Assembly (NCBI GenBank): GCA_030998225.1
Contig: JAPYXD010000680.1
Coordinates: forward strand, 9,610,001 to 9,674,000
Direction: 5' to 3'
DNA length: 64,000 nt
DNA from: Diplolepis rosae
Taxonomy: Eukaryota; Arthropoda; Insecta; Hymenoptera; Diplolepididae
Under the pieces are notes generated by a model. The model searched no databases. It saw nothing but the letters and a program-made list of their open reading frames with translations, and was not told where the DNA came from. Both the position numbers and the translations under genes were made by a program. Each line of letters opens with the position of its first letter. Position 1 is the first letter of the stretch. This document shows positions 11,701 through 24,500 of this stretch, one piece after another.

Positions 11701-14700
11701 TTTACGACATAATTCAACGAGTTCGTCCACAAATAGCTTGCTTTAGTCGAAATATGAACATTTTTTTTTGCAATACAAAATGTTGTTTTTGACAAAAATC
11801 GCTATTCTGCATATTTTTAATTGTTTTGGAGATCATACGACGGAAAAAAACAAACTGTTCAAACTAGACGTCACAAACTTAGGCCCAATCCTCGATATTT
11901 CTTTTCGGGGAAGTTCGAAAAACACGGTGCTCGGCGCGTATTAATTAACATAAAAATCATTATTTTACATATATTGCATGATATGCGCGTTTAAATAGAA
12001 AATAATTGAAAAATTCACTTACTATCAGATTCACTGATTTCCGAATTATCTTTATTTTTATTTAAAACCCGAAATTTCTATACTCTACGATACTTGGACA
12101 TTTTGAATTTCAACTGGAGTAGTATTGAATATCTTTTTACAACTTATTTACATGATACTGTTCCCAATTTATTTTGTCAATAATTCATATTTTTTAGTAA
12201 AATTATAGTTTCCGTCATATATTTTATGAAAATATCAAGTAAATCGTGTATCTTTCTTCAATGTCTGGGAAACAAAAGATAAACGCGGGGTTTCTCTCAC
12301 ATTTGTCTGTTGTTTATTTTCCAGCATTGAAGAAAGATACAAAATTCCCTAATTCAGCCCTGATGAGTGCAGTTTGTGCTATTTGCAGAAAAAATTAGTT
12401 GGCCTCTACAATATGCCAACTGCTAAGAGAAAAAGGTACGTAATCGAAAATCATTTCTTCATTTATCTCGATTCAGTTTATCATTGGAAAGATTTTTCTG
12501 TGAAAATCTAACAATGCATCGATTTATTAGATTCAATGTTTATTTAAAAACATTTTTTTGTGACATAGACTTTTCATTTTTTATGATATTCAATCTGAAC
12601 AATGTTTAATTGAATAATGAAGAAAGCATGTATAAATAAATGATAATAAAATAAATTCGACAAAAAGTGTTGTTAATTAATTGTCTACCGAGATTGGGCC
12701 AACTGGTATGTGACTTTTCATGTAATATTGGTATAAAAGATTTACCATTTTTGGATAAAATCATACGATTATAGTATGGCAGTGTTGTATCCCAAAATAA
12801 TAATTGCGTATACTGTAAGCGCAACTTCAGTGTCTTACGAAGAAAGCACCTCACTCTGCTTGCGGAAAACGCACGACACCTGTACTCTCTCAGTATGGCC
12901 AAGTGGGTTCGACAATGTATTGTATTGACAATGTTTGACAATACATTGCCAAACCAACTTGGCCGGGTACGGGTTGCGTGCGTTTTTCGCAAACAGAGTG
13001 CTGTGCTTTCTTAGTATGACTGGAACGAAGTTGGTATATCGACTTTGCAGCGTTGATCTATGGGCCTCTGCTTTATAACATTGAAATGGTTCAAATGCGC
13101 GACATTGGAATCGTTGCTATGTCGACTTAACCAATCTTCCTACGTAACAATTGATTTGCAGCAATTAGTCCATAGCGCTGTGTCAAATTCATTACATGAC
13201 AACATTTGCACGATTGAAAAATAAATATAATGTCTAGCATTTCATATCGTCATCATGAAAAAACGATTTTTTATGGGGCGATGGGTAAGTTTTTTCAACA
13301 TTTTAAAAAACATTGAATATTTGGAAATTTGTATATTTTTTACCAATTTAAATTTTAAAATAATTTTTCAATATTTTCAAATCTTTCAAAAATGTTCTAT
13401 TTCTTAACATTTTTCGATTTTTGAAATCTTCATAATTCCAACTATTTTTAAATGAAAGTTTTTTATAATTTTAAAAATTTCTTGACTTACAATTTTTCAC
13501 AATTTGGAACTAATCACAACTTCAAAAATATGTGTTACCCAAAAACGATTGATTCGAGAATAATCCAAAATCTAAGAATAATTTTCTCGTTGGTATATAG
13601 GATTTTATATATATTGAATTTATGTTTTGCAGGTTATTCATATTTTCTTAGTATGTACTTCACTACTAAACAACCTACGTTCGTCAGTTGTTTCTCTAGA
13701 CGAGAGAAGCAACGGATATTAGAAGTAGCAGCAATGTAACATTGAAATCATTCCAACGTTCCACTGGAGAAGTCGCTACCATCTCAATATCTATGTAACA
13801 TACCGCCGATCGCTATGTTTCTAGCGTCTGTTTGAATGTTTCATCGTTCGCGGGCCAATGCCACGCGTACCCTCTCACGGCGGCTATGTTTCATAGCACT
13901 GTGTGCTATGTTCTTCTCTCCGTGTATCGGGATAGAGTAAGTCAGTCATCATTCTGATGGTCTATTTCTTCATGAATTTTATCATGCGTTTCCAAATAGT
14001 TCAATAATTTTAGACAAATATTTTTCTTCGCGTAGGAAAAAATAATTTTTTAGCACTTATTTCGACTCCATTGTGTGCTTACTATAACGTGAAGCTCATA
14101 CTTAGTTGCGAGAACCGACCGAAAAATCGCTTTATTCCATTTATTTCTAAAACTATAAAAGGTGAGAGCTTTTCCATAACGCAAAAATATGCGCAATGCA
14201 ATTCTCTATCTGCATCTATGTTTCAAACGTAAACATTGTTCATAAGCAGTTTTTATATGCCAAATAAACGGAGCGCTGGAATTCTATAACCGTTTATTCG
14301 ATTAAATCCCTCAAATACTTGTTGGTCTACTTCTTGTAAGGAATATTAAGATGTTAATACTTAATTAAGAACTTATTTAATCAGATATTTAAAGTTGTTC
14401 AATCAGCTTACCATAACAACTCCAATTTCGTAATTGTTTTTCACACGCATTGTATCAAAAAATTCACTTCCATCAAGGTACGCAACTTTAAAAATATTTA
14501 TTCTTTGTCCGTCCTTTAAATATAAAGCTCCAAATACAGCAGTACCCTTTTCTTTTCTGTCCTTTATGCCAACTCCCATATACCATGCACATTCACCTGT
14601 AGTTAAGAGAAAACGCTCTTTAAACAAGCCTGAACTGCAAATGTGAGAACCGTTCAGTTGTAAAGAGGCTACGTGCTTGTATTCTTCATGTTTTGCAGGG

Positions 14701-17012
14701 TACCCATTAAATATTTTACTTTTCAATTGGGATGAGTTGAATTCTGTACGTGTACCTTAAAAACAAATTATTATTTATGTATACACTACCGGTCAGAATT
14801 GTGGGACCACCTGTTTTTCGATGATTACTTAAATTATCTTAAATTCAATTCGGTGTGTGATGAAATTTATACTATTGACAATGTGAAAGTCATCAAGCTT
14901 ATCTTTAAAATTAGTCTGGAATGAAGTCGTTTGGTTGAATTTTGAAGAAGTTATTGCAAAAAAATTCCAAATTTCAATGTTTTCTTAAATTATAAATAAC
15001 TTTTGAAGAAATCAACATAATAATAAAGATCATATGAATATATATTTTAAAGGAATTTGATACAAAATCTATGATCATATGTTTCATACATCTAATAAAA
15101 ATGTTTTTCTCAGCAAAAGCAATATTGGAATTTTTCAAATTTTTTTATTTGAACTTTAACCCTAAGCAGTATGTAAGAAAAAAATTACACATCAATTTCA
15201 AGAACTTTATTCGTTTTTTTAGAAATTTTGCTTCAAAATTAGTCCAAAAATATTTTTAAATATTGATTATTTCGGAAGTTATATAAAATTTAAGAAAACA
15301 TTGAAATTTTGACTTTTTCTGCAATAACTTCTTCAAAGATTAACAAAACGAATTCAGGTGTTTTGATCTTTTATTCCAGTTAGTGTAATAAAACTTTCTA
15401 GTTGATATCACCGTAATTTTTCCAGTAAAAAGTTTCTCGCTATATGTAACTGTATGAAACAAAATTCGTAGATCTTTTTGAAACGAACAACTTTGTATTC
15501 CTCTGTTTTTTTCGTATTTCACATATTATTGTTAAAAAATTGAATTTTGGATTTTCAATAGTTTTTTTTTAATTAAAAAGAAAAATATGCATCTTATGAA
15601 AAAATGTTACAATTCAAATTTGTAGGTCTTTATGTAGAAAATAATATTGTATCATAACGTTTTTTCGTATCTCGTATAATTTAACTGGAAAATGGAATTT
15701 TGATATTGACTTTTTTCGAATTTGAATATGCTGTAACATTTCTAATTTTGATTTAATCAAAAAATGTTATCGGGATAATTTGTAGAGATTTATGAGCAAT
15801 ATCAAAAACCAGTATTGAAATTTTTGATTTGAAAGTAGTGCTCAATCCCTCAATTTTGATTGGATGTGGCTGGTTAACGAACTTGTCCTTACTTTTCCGG
15901 CTCCGATAAAGTGTGCCGAAGCTCAATTCAATCTGATAATTCTATCGAGAGTTATGCCGCACACGACCTACTACAGACAGACAGACAGACACTTTCGTAA
16001 AAACCCTTTTTTCTGACTCAGGGGGTCTCAAAACGTAAAGATTTGATGAAAATTTCAAAAGTCATTTTTCACATAAAACCAATACCTTCTCATCCATGAT
16101 GAGAATGTAAAAATATATATTTAGTACTTTTTCTATCAGTTCTGGAAAATCCTTTTTATTTATTATTTTCTCAGTGAGATACCTGAACAAATTTGGTCAC
16201 GTGACTCTGCTGATTTTAGCCCTTATATTCAATGCGGAGGTCCAATAGGGCCCTAATGGTGTCCTTTTTTGTAGGTGGGGTAGTGTAAGGGCTGCCCTCA
16301 CTAAACCCCTACTAGAAAGTCTAGTAGGGTCCACGTCGACAAAAGAGTTACGTTACCGGCGTGGCCCTGACTAGTTTTCCACGCTAGATCCCGACTAGAG
16401 ATAGGGCAAACTCGTCGGGGCCCCACTAGACCCCTATCAAAATTTCTACACGGGATTCTCTCAGAATTCACGTCACCTCTGATTTTGAAAAGTGATTATT
16501 GAATGAGTATTCTACTTGAACATTTTTTATTGCTACAAAAAGCTTAAGGAATAATTCGTGAAAAGGTATTCAAACGAACTAGACTGTGTGAAGCGTAAAT
16601 TAGAATTTATTTCGAAAAATCTGACCCCACTGAGGGAATCCCTCATATGTTTGGTAACGGAGGGTTAACAGACGTGCTTTATTATCTTTTGCTCCGTTTC
16701 CTAAATTCTCAGAAAGATACTTTATTATTAAATTATATGGTTGGCAATCTACCTGATCTGCATCTGAGAATTGAAAAGCTATATTCAAATAAAAATGTTG
16801 TGAGTTTCAAACTAAATTCAAAAACTGTTGGTAAAAACTGATTATCTAGCTAAAACATAATATTATAATCGAAAATTACGACATTGCAACCAAATTCTCA
16901 GAAATATCTAACAAAAGTTGTAATTCCGACATAAATTACTAAGATTGTACGTACCCATAGGATTAGCGATGACCATGGCGGCATAGAATAAATACAAAAT
17001 AATAATTCTCAT
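8724..17012 (-). CDS. Catalytically dead secreted serine-protease homologue, gene A
   Basis: Five exons (17012-16955, 14755-14412, 9568-9527, 9391-9101, 8894-8724) join to 906 nt, a 301-residue protein. All introns start GT and end AG. Residues 1 to about 16 are a hydrophobic signal peptide. Lys33-IFNG replaces the usual activation site R-IVGG. The chymotrypsin fold is shown by HICSSG...LLTTGEC, YEIGVV, VCGWGAV (Cys 180) and GDLGSPL. The catalytic residues are all changed: His57 to Glu74, Asp102 to Glu129, Ser195 to Leu248. The cysteine normally just before GDSGG is missing. It should be secreted and non-proteolytic. Insect homologues of this kind act as cofactors, binders or venom proteins; which applies here is unknown. 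Genes B and C are tandem paralogues. Intron 2 (4.8 kb) carries several MITEs. Confidence 0.85.
9675..9694. repeat. Poly-G run of 20
   Basis: A 20-base G homopolymer lies in intron 2 of gene A, just upstream of exon 3 on the coding strand, where it reads as C. The paralogous position in unit C (34991-35002) has 12 G, and unit B lacks the segment. Length may be partly an assembly artefact. Confidence 0.8.
10186..11935. mobile_element. Foldback element interrupted by another MITE
   Basis: Inverted arms at about 10186-10340 and 11760-11935 share CGTCGTATGATCTCCAAAAC and flanking text in opposite orientation. In unit B (about 19666-20275) and unit C (about 35671-36110) the arms lie close together. 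Here they are pushed apart by the element at 10485-11630. There is no coding capacity. Confidence 0.65.
10485..11630. mobile_element. TA-flanked MITE with reiterated GCAGTAATT motif
   Basis: The ends are inverted (left GGGTAAGTGTGGGTATTACT; right end on the other strand GGGTAAGTGTGCCAATTACT). TA flanks both sides (10483-10484, 11631-11632), and unit B shows the uninterrupted site. The end motif CGCAGTAAT recurs inside at 11353, 11385, 11399 and 11419 and inverted near 10915, like an array of transposase-binding sites. Length is 1146 bp with no transposase ORF. Confidence 0.8.
12247..12341. repeat. Conserved hairpin in intron 2, unit A copy
   Basis: A 95-bp inverted repeat: TGTATCTTTCTTCAATG at one end pairs with CATTGAAGAAAGATACA at the other, with imperfect pairing through CAAAAGATAAA/TTTGTCTGTTG. 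It recurs at the same intronic place in units B and C. It overlaps the splice-acceptor-like end of an exon-like segment that follows. Confidence 0.65.
12330..12436 (+). pseudogene. Exon-like remnant with CSLC motif, unit A
   Basis: After an acceptor-like TTTTCCAG, one frame reads FSPDECSLCYLQKK and then a basic tail ending in a donor-like AG/GTACGT, on the strand opposite gene A. An in-frame stop lies just before FSPD in units A and B. In unit C the upstream part is open but the tail has a stop. This looks like a decayed exon of an unrelated gene carried inside the duplication. The function is not recognised; two cysteines in CxxC spacing hint at a zinc-binding protein. Confidence 0.35.
12833..13020. 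mobile_element. 188-bp palindromic MITE, unit A copy
   Basis: A nearly full-length inverted repeat: the left arm includes GAAGAAAGCAC, GCTTGCGGAAAACGCACG and TGGCCAAG, all returning in reverse in the right arm, which ends CTTTCTTAGTA. The centre is about 12925, around ACAATGTATTGT/ACAATACATTG. Orthologous copies sit at 22293-22480 and 38553-38740. Confidence 0.75.
13025..13924. mobile_element. CACGGAGAGAA-ended MITE, left end lost, unit A
   Basis: The interior and right terminus (ending CTTCTCTCCGTG at 13924) match the complete copies at 22549-23444 and 38897-39866. The left terminal repeat is missing here. The 95-codon ORF at 13452-13739 that begins MKVFYNFKN is conserved only because the element is duplicated; it is low-complexity and not a credible gene. 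Confidence 0.6.
14787..15345. mobile_element. Tc1-like terminal repeat and foldback arms, unit A
   Basis: TA followed by CACTACCGGTCAGAATTGTG at 14787 resembles Tc1-family terminal repeats. Internal arms at about 14935-15005 and 15265-15345 are inverted copies (GAAGAAGTTATTGCA and TGCAATAACTTCTTC). No matching right terminus was found. A related copy lies at 24347-24945 in unit B. No transposase remains. Confidence 0.5.
15345..16180. other. Intronic sequence with MITE scrap and (AGAC)n
   Basis: The segment 15345-15440 matches the interior of the CACTCAGA-type element (compare 25975-26060). A short (AGAC)n run lies at 15972-15991, within a CAGACAGACAGACAC...TCAGGGGGTCTC context. No gene was seen. 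Confidence 0.45.
16180..16460. other. GC-rich island in intron 1 of gene A
   Basis: The block is clearly richer in G and C than its surroundings, with repeated CTAGTAGGG, CCCCTA and CTAGACCCC motifs in both orientations. It is absent from unit B at this place. It probably represents the end of a foreign mobile element; no ORF was found. Confidence 0.4.
16462..16664. mobile_element. TTAA/CCCTCCG MITE, right half, unit A
   Basis: Matches the right half of the complete element at 28484-28884, with the end GGTAACGGAGGG followed by TTAA (16665-16668). The left end is missing, replaced by the GC-rich block. Confidence 0.6.
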
Positions 17013-17066
17013 TTTCTTTATTTTTTCGGATCTGACACGATGAACAGAAGTTCAGTAAAAAGTCAA

Positions 17067-17116
17067 CTTTTTATATTGTCCTATGACTACGAAGAGCAGC
17101 TCTTATCGGCGACAAG
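17067..17116 (-). promoter_or_regulatory. Gene A promoter: TATA box and GATA element
   Basis: On the minus strand TATAAAAAG (17067-17075) lies about 55 bp upstream of the ATG at 17012. Further upstream, 17102-17116 is CTTATCGGCGACAAG, a GATA-factor site whose second half is mutated (intact in gene C). The same layout is upstream of genes B and C. Confidence 0.6.
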
Positions 17117-18506
17117 TCATAAATCTTACTTTGTTAGTTTATTCTTCGAGTTCTCAACACATTATAAACGAACATGTTCGGTATCTGACTAAATATTTTG
17201 CGATAAAAATTAATATAAATTCTATACAATATAGGTTGTTATAAAAATATAAAATACTCAATAATATTTTTATTAGATAACTTTGATACAAAATTTTTGT
17301 TCAACTGAACTGACACGCTTGAGATCTGACGTAAAAATCTTGAATAAGTTCTACATTCGTCAAGGCCATCTAAAAAATAATTTTAATACCTGTTGAGTCG
17401 CAAGTTAATGTAAAAATGTATCTTTATTATTTAGACGTGCTTGGAAAACCGTCTGAAAGATTACCATTTAATTTGTGAATTTACGAGCGGAAACTAGTCA
17501 CCATACTTCGTTTATTTTATTAAATGTTTTAAAATACTTCAGATAAATCCGAAAATGATTAAGCTCTTTGTGATCATATATCGACAAAAGCTTAAAGAGC
17601 TCAAATTGAGAAGATGCCTCCAACCCGCAAAAAAAAAATTCGACGATACAAACATAATTGTGGTTCCTTGACCTATATTATATTGGAGATTTACCGAAAA
17701 CCAAGGTTTGCTTGTATTAGTTCAGTCTGTATGTGTATTCTAAACATATAAATTACTATTGCAGCAATATTTTTGGTTAACTGTCAAATATATTTTGCTG
17801 AATTACTTAAAAACAATTAGCTATATTCATAAGGCTGATAAATCTCAAGCATTTCTTTCAGTGTAGCTTGCACGCATGTGGCTTCAATTTCACATATATT
17901 AATTCGGAAAAACGAAAGATAGTCAGGACATTATTTTACGACTTACTCTTATCTTTAGCAATTCTGTTGGTGCACTAAGTGTGAAGTGACCCGAGATTTG
18001 CACTTAAAGACCACAAGGAAAGATCCATCTGGCCACTCTACACTTGCAGTAGCTTGGGCGAGAAAAAAGTCCCTTAACCAATATTTTTATGCAGAATTTT
18101 GCTGGATAATCTGATTCAATTGTCGCAGCGCTTCTGAGAGTCATGCGTAGATATCGCAATGTGTGTATGAGTTGATGTCACATAACAATTTTCATCGGCA
18201 CTTCGTAAGAAGTGAATAGTTCATCAGAGTGCCTGCCGAGTCATTATTTCTACAGATATAATAATTTAATTCCAAAATTACAATACCCTCATGCACTCTG
18301 ATCAATTATAAATAAAAATATTTTAATTTTAAACTTATACCCATACTTAAGACAGGAAATGATCAAGAATTTTGAAGAAGGATTGAATTAAGGACAGCTA
18401 GACGTATCAGTAAACTACTCCGAAGTCGTCGTAAAATAAAAATTAGTCAGATAGCGACAATCATTTTTTTCTTTTCTTTTAAAGATGACTTATGGCGTTT
18501 ACTAGG

Positions 18507-18512
18507 TTTATT
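18507..18512 (-). terminator. Poly(A) signal of gene B
   Basis: AATAAA on the minus strand, 46 bp past the stop codon, at the position conserved in genes A and C. Confidence 0.55.
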
Positions 18513-18557
18513 TTCCATGTCTTGTTGACTATTGTTACTATTTGCTGCTGCTGCTGC

Positions 18558-21500
18558 TTATTTCTGTAATTCCTCAACCAATCTTCGAATTGTATTTAAT
18601 ACATGACTGATTTTAATAAAATTAAGCAATGTACCTGTTATACCCATGTGTTCACGAATCGTAACTCCAATAATATAATTATCACCATACACATTGATAA
18701 ATTTGGTTAGTGGACTACCAGTGTCACCCTGTGTAAAAGTTGAAAATATATAAACCACAAGACACAAAATTCACGTGAGTGGGAACTAATCATCAGTACG
18801 TTCAGCATATACAAACTAAGTTCCATTCCAACCTAGATCTGTTTTATCTTTCATGTTTTTTGAATATGCTAAACTCTTTCTAATAAGTTAGTTTTCATAA
18901 AATCATACCGATTCATTAGTTTTATAATGTATTTACCAAATTTATAGATTGCTCTGATTCTACTGTTTGTCCACACATCACTTTGCGTTTATAATCTAAC
19001 TTTATTCTGGAACTATTTCTACAAGTTCCTTCACCCCAAATTTTTAAAGACATACAATGTAGTTTATCTAAATGCTTTGAGTTCCTCAATTGGACATTTG
19101 TTGGTTCTTTTTTTGTGACGGCGCCCCATCCACATACTATAGCATCAGATCTTTGTGAGCGAAAATCTATTGGTTCTTCTAATATATCCAGAATATGTAC
19201 ACGCGTATAATCAACACTTTCTGCAAGCTAGAACAATATCTGAAGTTATCAAATGAATAAACAAATTTATTACAAATACAGTAAGCTGAAGAGAAAAGTT
19301 ACTGAATTGAGAAATAAAACATGTTTGAAGATTAGCCCCTATATCCTGAAGCTGTCTTACATCTTTTGATTTTACCCATTTATTACTTATAAATCTGTCA
19401 TTGCAGTTAAATATTAGCTCAAATGAGAGGCTCCATTCATGCACTTCAATGTTAAAAAAAAAAATTTTTAGTTGGACTAAAATTGATGGCTTGGACGTGT
19501 TTGGACGTAAAAAGTGCATTTTCTCCCAGTGCACAAAGTTTGGATTCGGCAGTCTACAAAGTTCGGGTGCAAAACATTTTTTATTGCTTCTTCTGAAGAT
19601 TTTACTGTAGAGTTTTGAAATTTTTAAATAAACTTCTTTGAACTCTAATGATTAACTTTCTCGCTGGAAGTTTTTTGAACTTGAAAATTTCCTCGATATA
19701 TTGGGCTGAAGTTTGTGATATCTCGTATGACGAATTTTCTTTTTCGACATATGATCTCCAAAACGATCCAAAATATGCAGATTACTGATTTTTGAGAAAA
19801 GAACATTTTTTATTGTGAAAAAAGTTTGAAGTGAAGTTTGTGTGAAAAGTTAAAAGTCCATATGTCTCATTTTTTGTTTGCGAGATAATTTAACAAGTTT
19901 GTCCATAAATGGCTTCTTTTGGTCAAACTTTGTCAATTTTGGTTTTGCGCCGCAAACTCAATTTTTGATAAATATATTTTTTATGGTAACACTATGTAAC
20001 TGCAAGCAAAAATCATAGCCTATATTTGTGTCTTTTTTATAGTTTACAACATAATTTAACGAGTTCGTCCACATATAGCTTCCTTCAATCGAAATACAAA
20101 CATTTTTTTTTTTGCAATACAAAATGTTGTTTTTGTCAAAAATCGCTATTCTGCATATTTTTAATTGTTTTGGAGATCATACGACGGAAAAAAACAAACT
20201 GTTCAAACTATACGTTACAAACTTAGGCCCAATGCTCGATATGTCTTTTCGGGGAAGCTCGAAAAACACGGTGCTCTGCGCGTATTGATTAACATAAAAA
20301 TATTGATTAACAAATTACTTTTTTTGTCCCAAGTCAAGTCTTCTGAGCATCGCTTGCGTATTTCGTGCTAGTATATCAAATTTGAGCTAATTTCGTCGAT
20401 AAACAGCGAAGTGTTGACGAATTAAGCCTAAACGGTTATTGCAGGGATGGCCTCCTAAACAACACGTTCTTTTGCCTGTAAAAGCTTCTCAACGATGTCT
20501 TTCGTGCGACTTGATTCAAGCGCAGATTTTGTTTCTTGATTCGTAGAACCTTCCAAACAGGACGTCATCGTTCTTTTACATATACTGCATGATATGCGCG
20601 TTTAAATAGAAAATAATTAGAGAATTCACTTACCATCAGATTCACTAATTTCCGAATTATCTTTATTTTTATTTAAATATCGAATTTCTTTACTCTACGA
20701 TGATTGGACATTTTAAATTTTAACTAGAGTAGTATTGAATATCTTTTTATAACGTATTTACATGATACTGTTCCCAATTTATTTTGTCAATAATTCATAT
20801 TTTTTAGTAAAATTATAGTTTCCGTCATATATTTTATGAAAATATCAAGTCAATCGTGTATCTTTCTTCAATTCCTGGGAAACAAAAGATAAACGCGGGG
20901 TTTCTCTCACATTCGTCTTTTGTTGTTTATTTTCCAGCATTGAAGTAAGACACAAAATTCCCTAATTCAGCCCTGATGAGTGCAGTTTGTGCTGTTTGAA
21001 GAAAAAATTAATTGGCCTCTACAATATGCCAACTGCTCAGAGAAAAAGGTACGTAATCAAAAATAATTTTAAATCATTTTAAAAGCAACACAATCAGTCC
21101 AGCGCTTCTCTAACATTTCAATACCTTTCTTGTAGAACGATTTATCTTTTGCCTCGAAATAAGCGTTCGTTTTGGTGCTGACTTCCTCGTTGGAGTAGAA
21201 TCTCTTTCCTAGGAGCATTTTCTTGAGGTCTGCAAACAGGCAGTAGTCGCTGGGGGCCAGATCCGGTGAATATGGTGGGTGCGGAAGTAATTCAAAGCTC
21301 AATTCATTTAATTTCGCCATGGTAGCTTACGTCTTGTAACACGGCACATTGTCTTGGTGAAAGAGCACTTTTTTCTTCTTCATTTGGAGCCGTTTCTCAC
21401 TGACTTCGTTCTTCAAACGCATCAATTGGCCAATGTAACGTTCGCTATTGATCGTCTTACCTTTTTCAAGGTAGTCGATGAACAAAATTCCATAAGCATC

Positions 21501-24500
21501 CCAAAATACTGAGGCCATAACGTTACCGGCCCACATTTGCGTTTTTGGCCGCTTTGGACGCTTCTCACCGACTGCAGTACACTCGGCTGACGACAGCTTT
21601 TACTCCGCAGTGTAGTGATGGATCCAAGTTTCGTCCAGTGTCACATACCGACGCAAAAAATTCGGTTTATTTCGGCGAAACAACTCCAAACAGCGGTCGG
21701 AATCAACGACACGTTGTCGTTTTTCATCCACCGTGAGCAAACGCGGCACCTACTTCGACAGCAGCTTCCTCATAGACAAATGTTCATGCAAAATAGCGTA
21801 CACATTGCCGTATGATATCTTTAAGGTGACAGCTATCTCACGCACTTTTAATTTATGGTTTTCGAAAACGATTGGGTGGCTTTTTTTTTATTGCTTCCGG
21901 TGTAACTCAGCATCTTCAGTGTCGGTACGACCACGTTTAAACTCAGCATACCACCAACAAATGGATGTTTTTGATGGAACAGAGTCATCGTAGCACTTTT
22001 CAAGCCATTGCTGAACTTGCAGTGTGTTTTTTTCATCAAAAATCAATGGTAAGTCAACACACAAAATTGTTTCGAATCCATTGTTTTGAGAATATCAAGA
22101 CTGGCGTCACTTAAATCACTATAACTCGTGGACCAAATATCAGAATGTCATGAAATTTTGACAGGTCTCTTTTGAAGGTTGGTAATCATGAAAAATCATA
22201 CAGAACTTCTATTGGCAACGCCATCTATGTCTCAGTCCCGGGGCTTATTGATCCATGTGTTAATTGCGTATACTATTAGCGCAACTTCAGTGTCTTAAGA
22301 AGAAACCACCCCACTCTGCTTGCAGAAAACGCACGATACCTGTACTCTCTCGGTATGGCCAAGTTGGTTCGACAATGTATTGTATTTACAATGTTTGACA
22401 ATACATTGCCAAACCAACTTGGCCGTGTACGGGTTGCGTGCGTTTTTCGCAAACAGAGTGCTGTGCTTTCTTAGTATGACTCTGGAACGAAGTTGGTATA
22501 TCGACTTTTCTATTTTGGCGAAAGTCGTAGATTGTTTTCGGTGCAGTGCACGGAGAGAAAAACATTGCTCACGCTGCTATAATCCATAGAGCCGCGTGCC
22601 CTCTAAAACATAGCTGTGTCACAAGAGAGCGTTGAGCCATGTCGACCTAACCAATCTTCCTACGTAACAGTTGATTTGCAGCAGATAGTCCATAGCGCTG
22701 TGTCAAATTCATTACATGACAACATTTGCACGATTGAAAAATAAATATAATGTCTAGCATTTCATATCGTCATCATGAAAAAACGATTTTTTATGGGGCG
22801 ATGGGTAAGTTTTTTCAAAATTTTAAAAAACATTGAATATTTGGAAATTTGTATATTTTTTACCAATTTAAATTTTAAAATAATTTTTCAATATTTTCAA
22901 ATCTTTCAAAATAGTTCTATTTCTTAACATTTTTCGATTTTTGAAATCTTCATAATTCCAACTATTTTTAAATGAAAGTTTTTTATAATTTTAAAAATTT
23001 CTTGACTTACAATTTTTCACAATTTGGAACTAATTACAACTTCAAAAATATGTGTTTCCCAAAAACGATTGATTCGAGAATAATCCAAAATCTAAGAATA
23101 ATTTTCTCGTTGGTATATAGGATTTTATATATATTGAATTTATGTTTTGCAGGTTATTCATATTTTCTTAGTATGTACTTCACTACTAAACAACCTACGT
23201 TCGTCAGTTGTTTCTCTAGACGAGAGAAGCAACGGATATTAGAAGTAGCAGCAATGTAACATTGAAATCATTCCAACGTTCCACTGGAGAAGTCGCTACC
23301 ATCTCAATATCTATGTAACATACCGCCGATCGCTATGTTTCTAACGTCTGTTTGAATGTTTCATCGTTCGCGGGCCAATGCCACGCGTACCCTATCACCG
23401 CAGCTATGTTTCATAGCACTGTGTGCTATGTTCTTCTCTCCGTGTATCGGGATAGAGTAAGTCAGAGTCATCATTCTGATGGTCTATTTTTCTTCATGAG
23501 GAATTATTGGAAAAAGTACGTCGCTTTAGAATTTTATCATGCGTTTCCAAATTGTTCAATAATTTTAGACAAATATTTTTCTTCGCGTAGGAAAAAATAA
23601 TTTTTCAGCACTTATTTCGACTCCATTGTGTGCTTACTATAACGTGAAGCTCATACTTAGGGGCGAGAACCGACCGAAAAATCGCTTTATTCCATTTATT
23701 TCTAAAACTATAAAAGGTGAGGACTTTTCCGTAACGTCAAAATATGCGCAATGCAATTCTCTATCTTCATCTATGTTTCAAACGTTGGAAACATTGTTCA
23801 TAAGCAGTTTTTATATGCCAAAGAAACGGACCGCTGGAATTCTATAACCGTTTATTCGATTAAATCCCTCAAATACTTGTTGGTCTACTTCTTGTAAGGA
23901 ATATTAAGATGTTAATACTTAATTAAGAACTTATTTAATCAGATATTTAAAGTTGCTCAATCAACTTACCATAATAACTCCAACTTCGTAATTGTTTTTC
24001 ACACACATTGTATCAAAAAATTGACTTTCATCAAGGAACGCAACTTTAAAAATATTTATTCTTTGTCCGTCCTTTAAGTCTAAAGCTCCAAATACAGCAG
24101 TACCCTTTTCTTTTCTGTCTTTCATGCCAACTCCCATATACCATGCACATTCACCTGTAGTTAAGAGAAAACGCTCTTTAAACAAGCCTGAACTGCAAAT
24201 GTGCGAATCGTTCAGTTGTAAAGAGGCTACGTGTTTGTATTCTTCATGTCTTGCAGGGTACCCATTAAATATTTTACTTTTCAATTGGGATGAGTTGAAT
24301 TCTGTACGTCTACCTTAAAAAGAAATTATTATTTATGTATACACTACCGGTCAGAATTGTCGGACCACCTGTTTTTCGATGATTGCTTAAATTATCTAAA
24401 TTTCAATTTCAGTGAGTGATGAAATTTGTAGTATTGACAATGTGAAATCCATGAAGCTTATCTTTAAAATTAGTCTGGAATGAAGTCATTTGGTTAAATT

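Larger units (their letters stand above)
1314..17165 (-). repeat. Tandem duplication unit A (carries gene A)
   Basis: This is the first copy of the duplicated segment. Its left edge matches 17165 and 29480 (shared AAATATTTTGCGATAAAAAT-type sequence near 1340, 17190 and 29515). It contains gene A, its introns and its 3' flank in the order seen in units B and C. It is lengthened by unit-specific insertions: a MITE at 1675-2254, the copia element at 2808-6778, a MITE at 7690-8095 and a MITE at 10485-11630. Segments 6784-7680 (gene 3' flank, including a CT-rich tract near 7299-7335) and 8100-8720 hold no other gene. Confidence 0.85.

Noticed and set aside
13452..13739. Conserved 95-codon ORF starting MKVFYNFKN, also at 22972 and 39377
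   Set aside because: It lies inside a duplicated MITE, is low-complexity Phe/Asn/Lys, and its end differs in the third copy; conservation reflects recent duplication.
14403..14411. Extending exon 2 by Val-Ser to the stop
   Set aside because: ATG/GTAAG is a strong donor and the next exon continues the trypsin-fold strand in phase.
15972..15991. (AGAC)n run as a Helitron or LINE 3' end
   Set aside because: A simple repeat alone cannot identify an element type; no coding or terminal hairpin was found.
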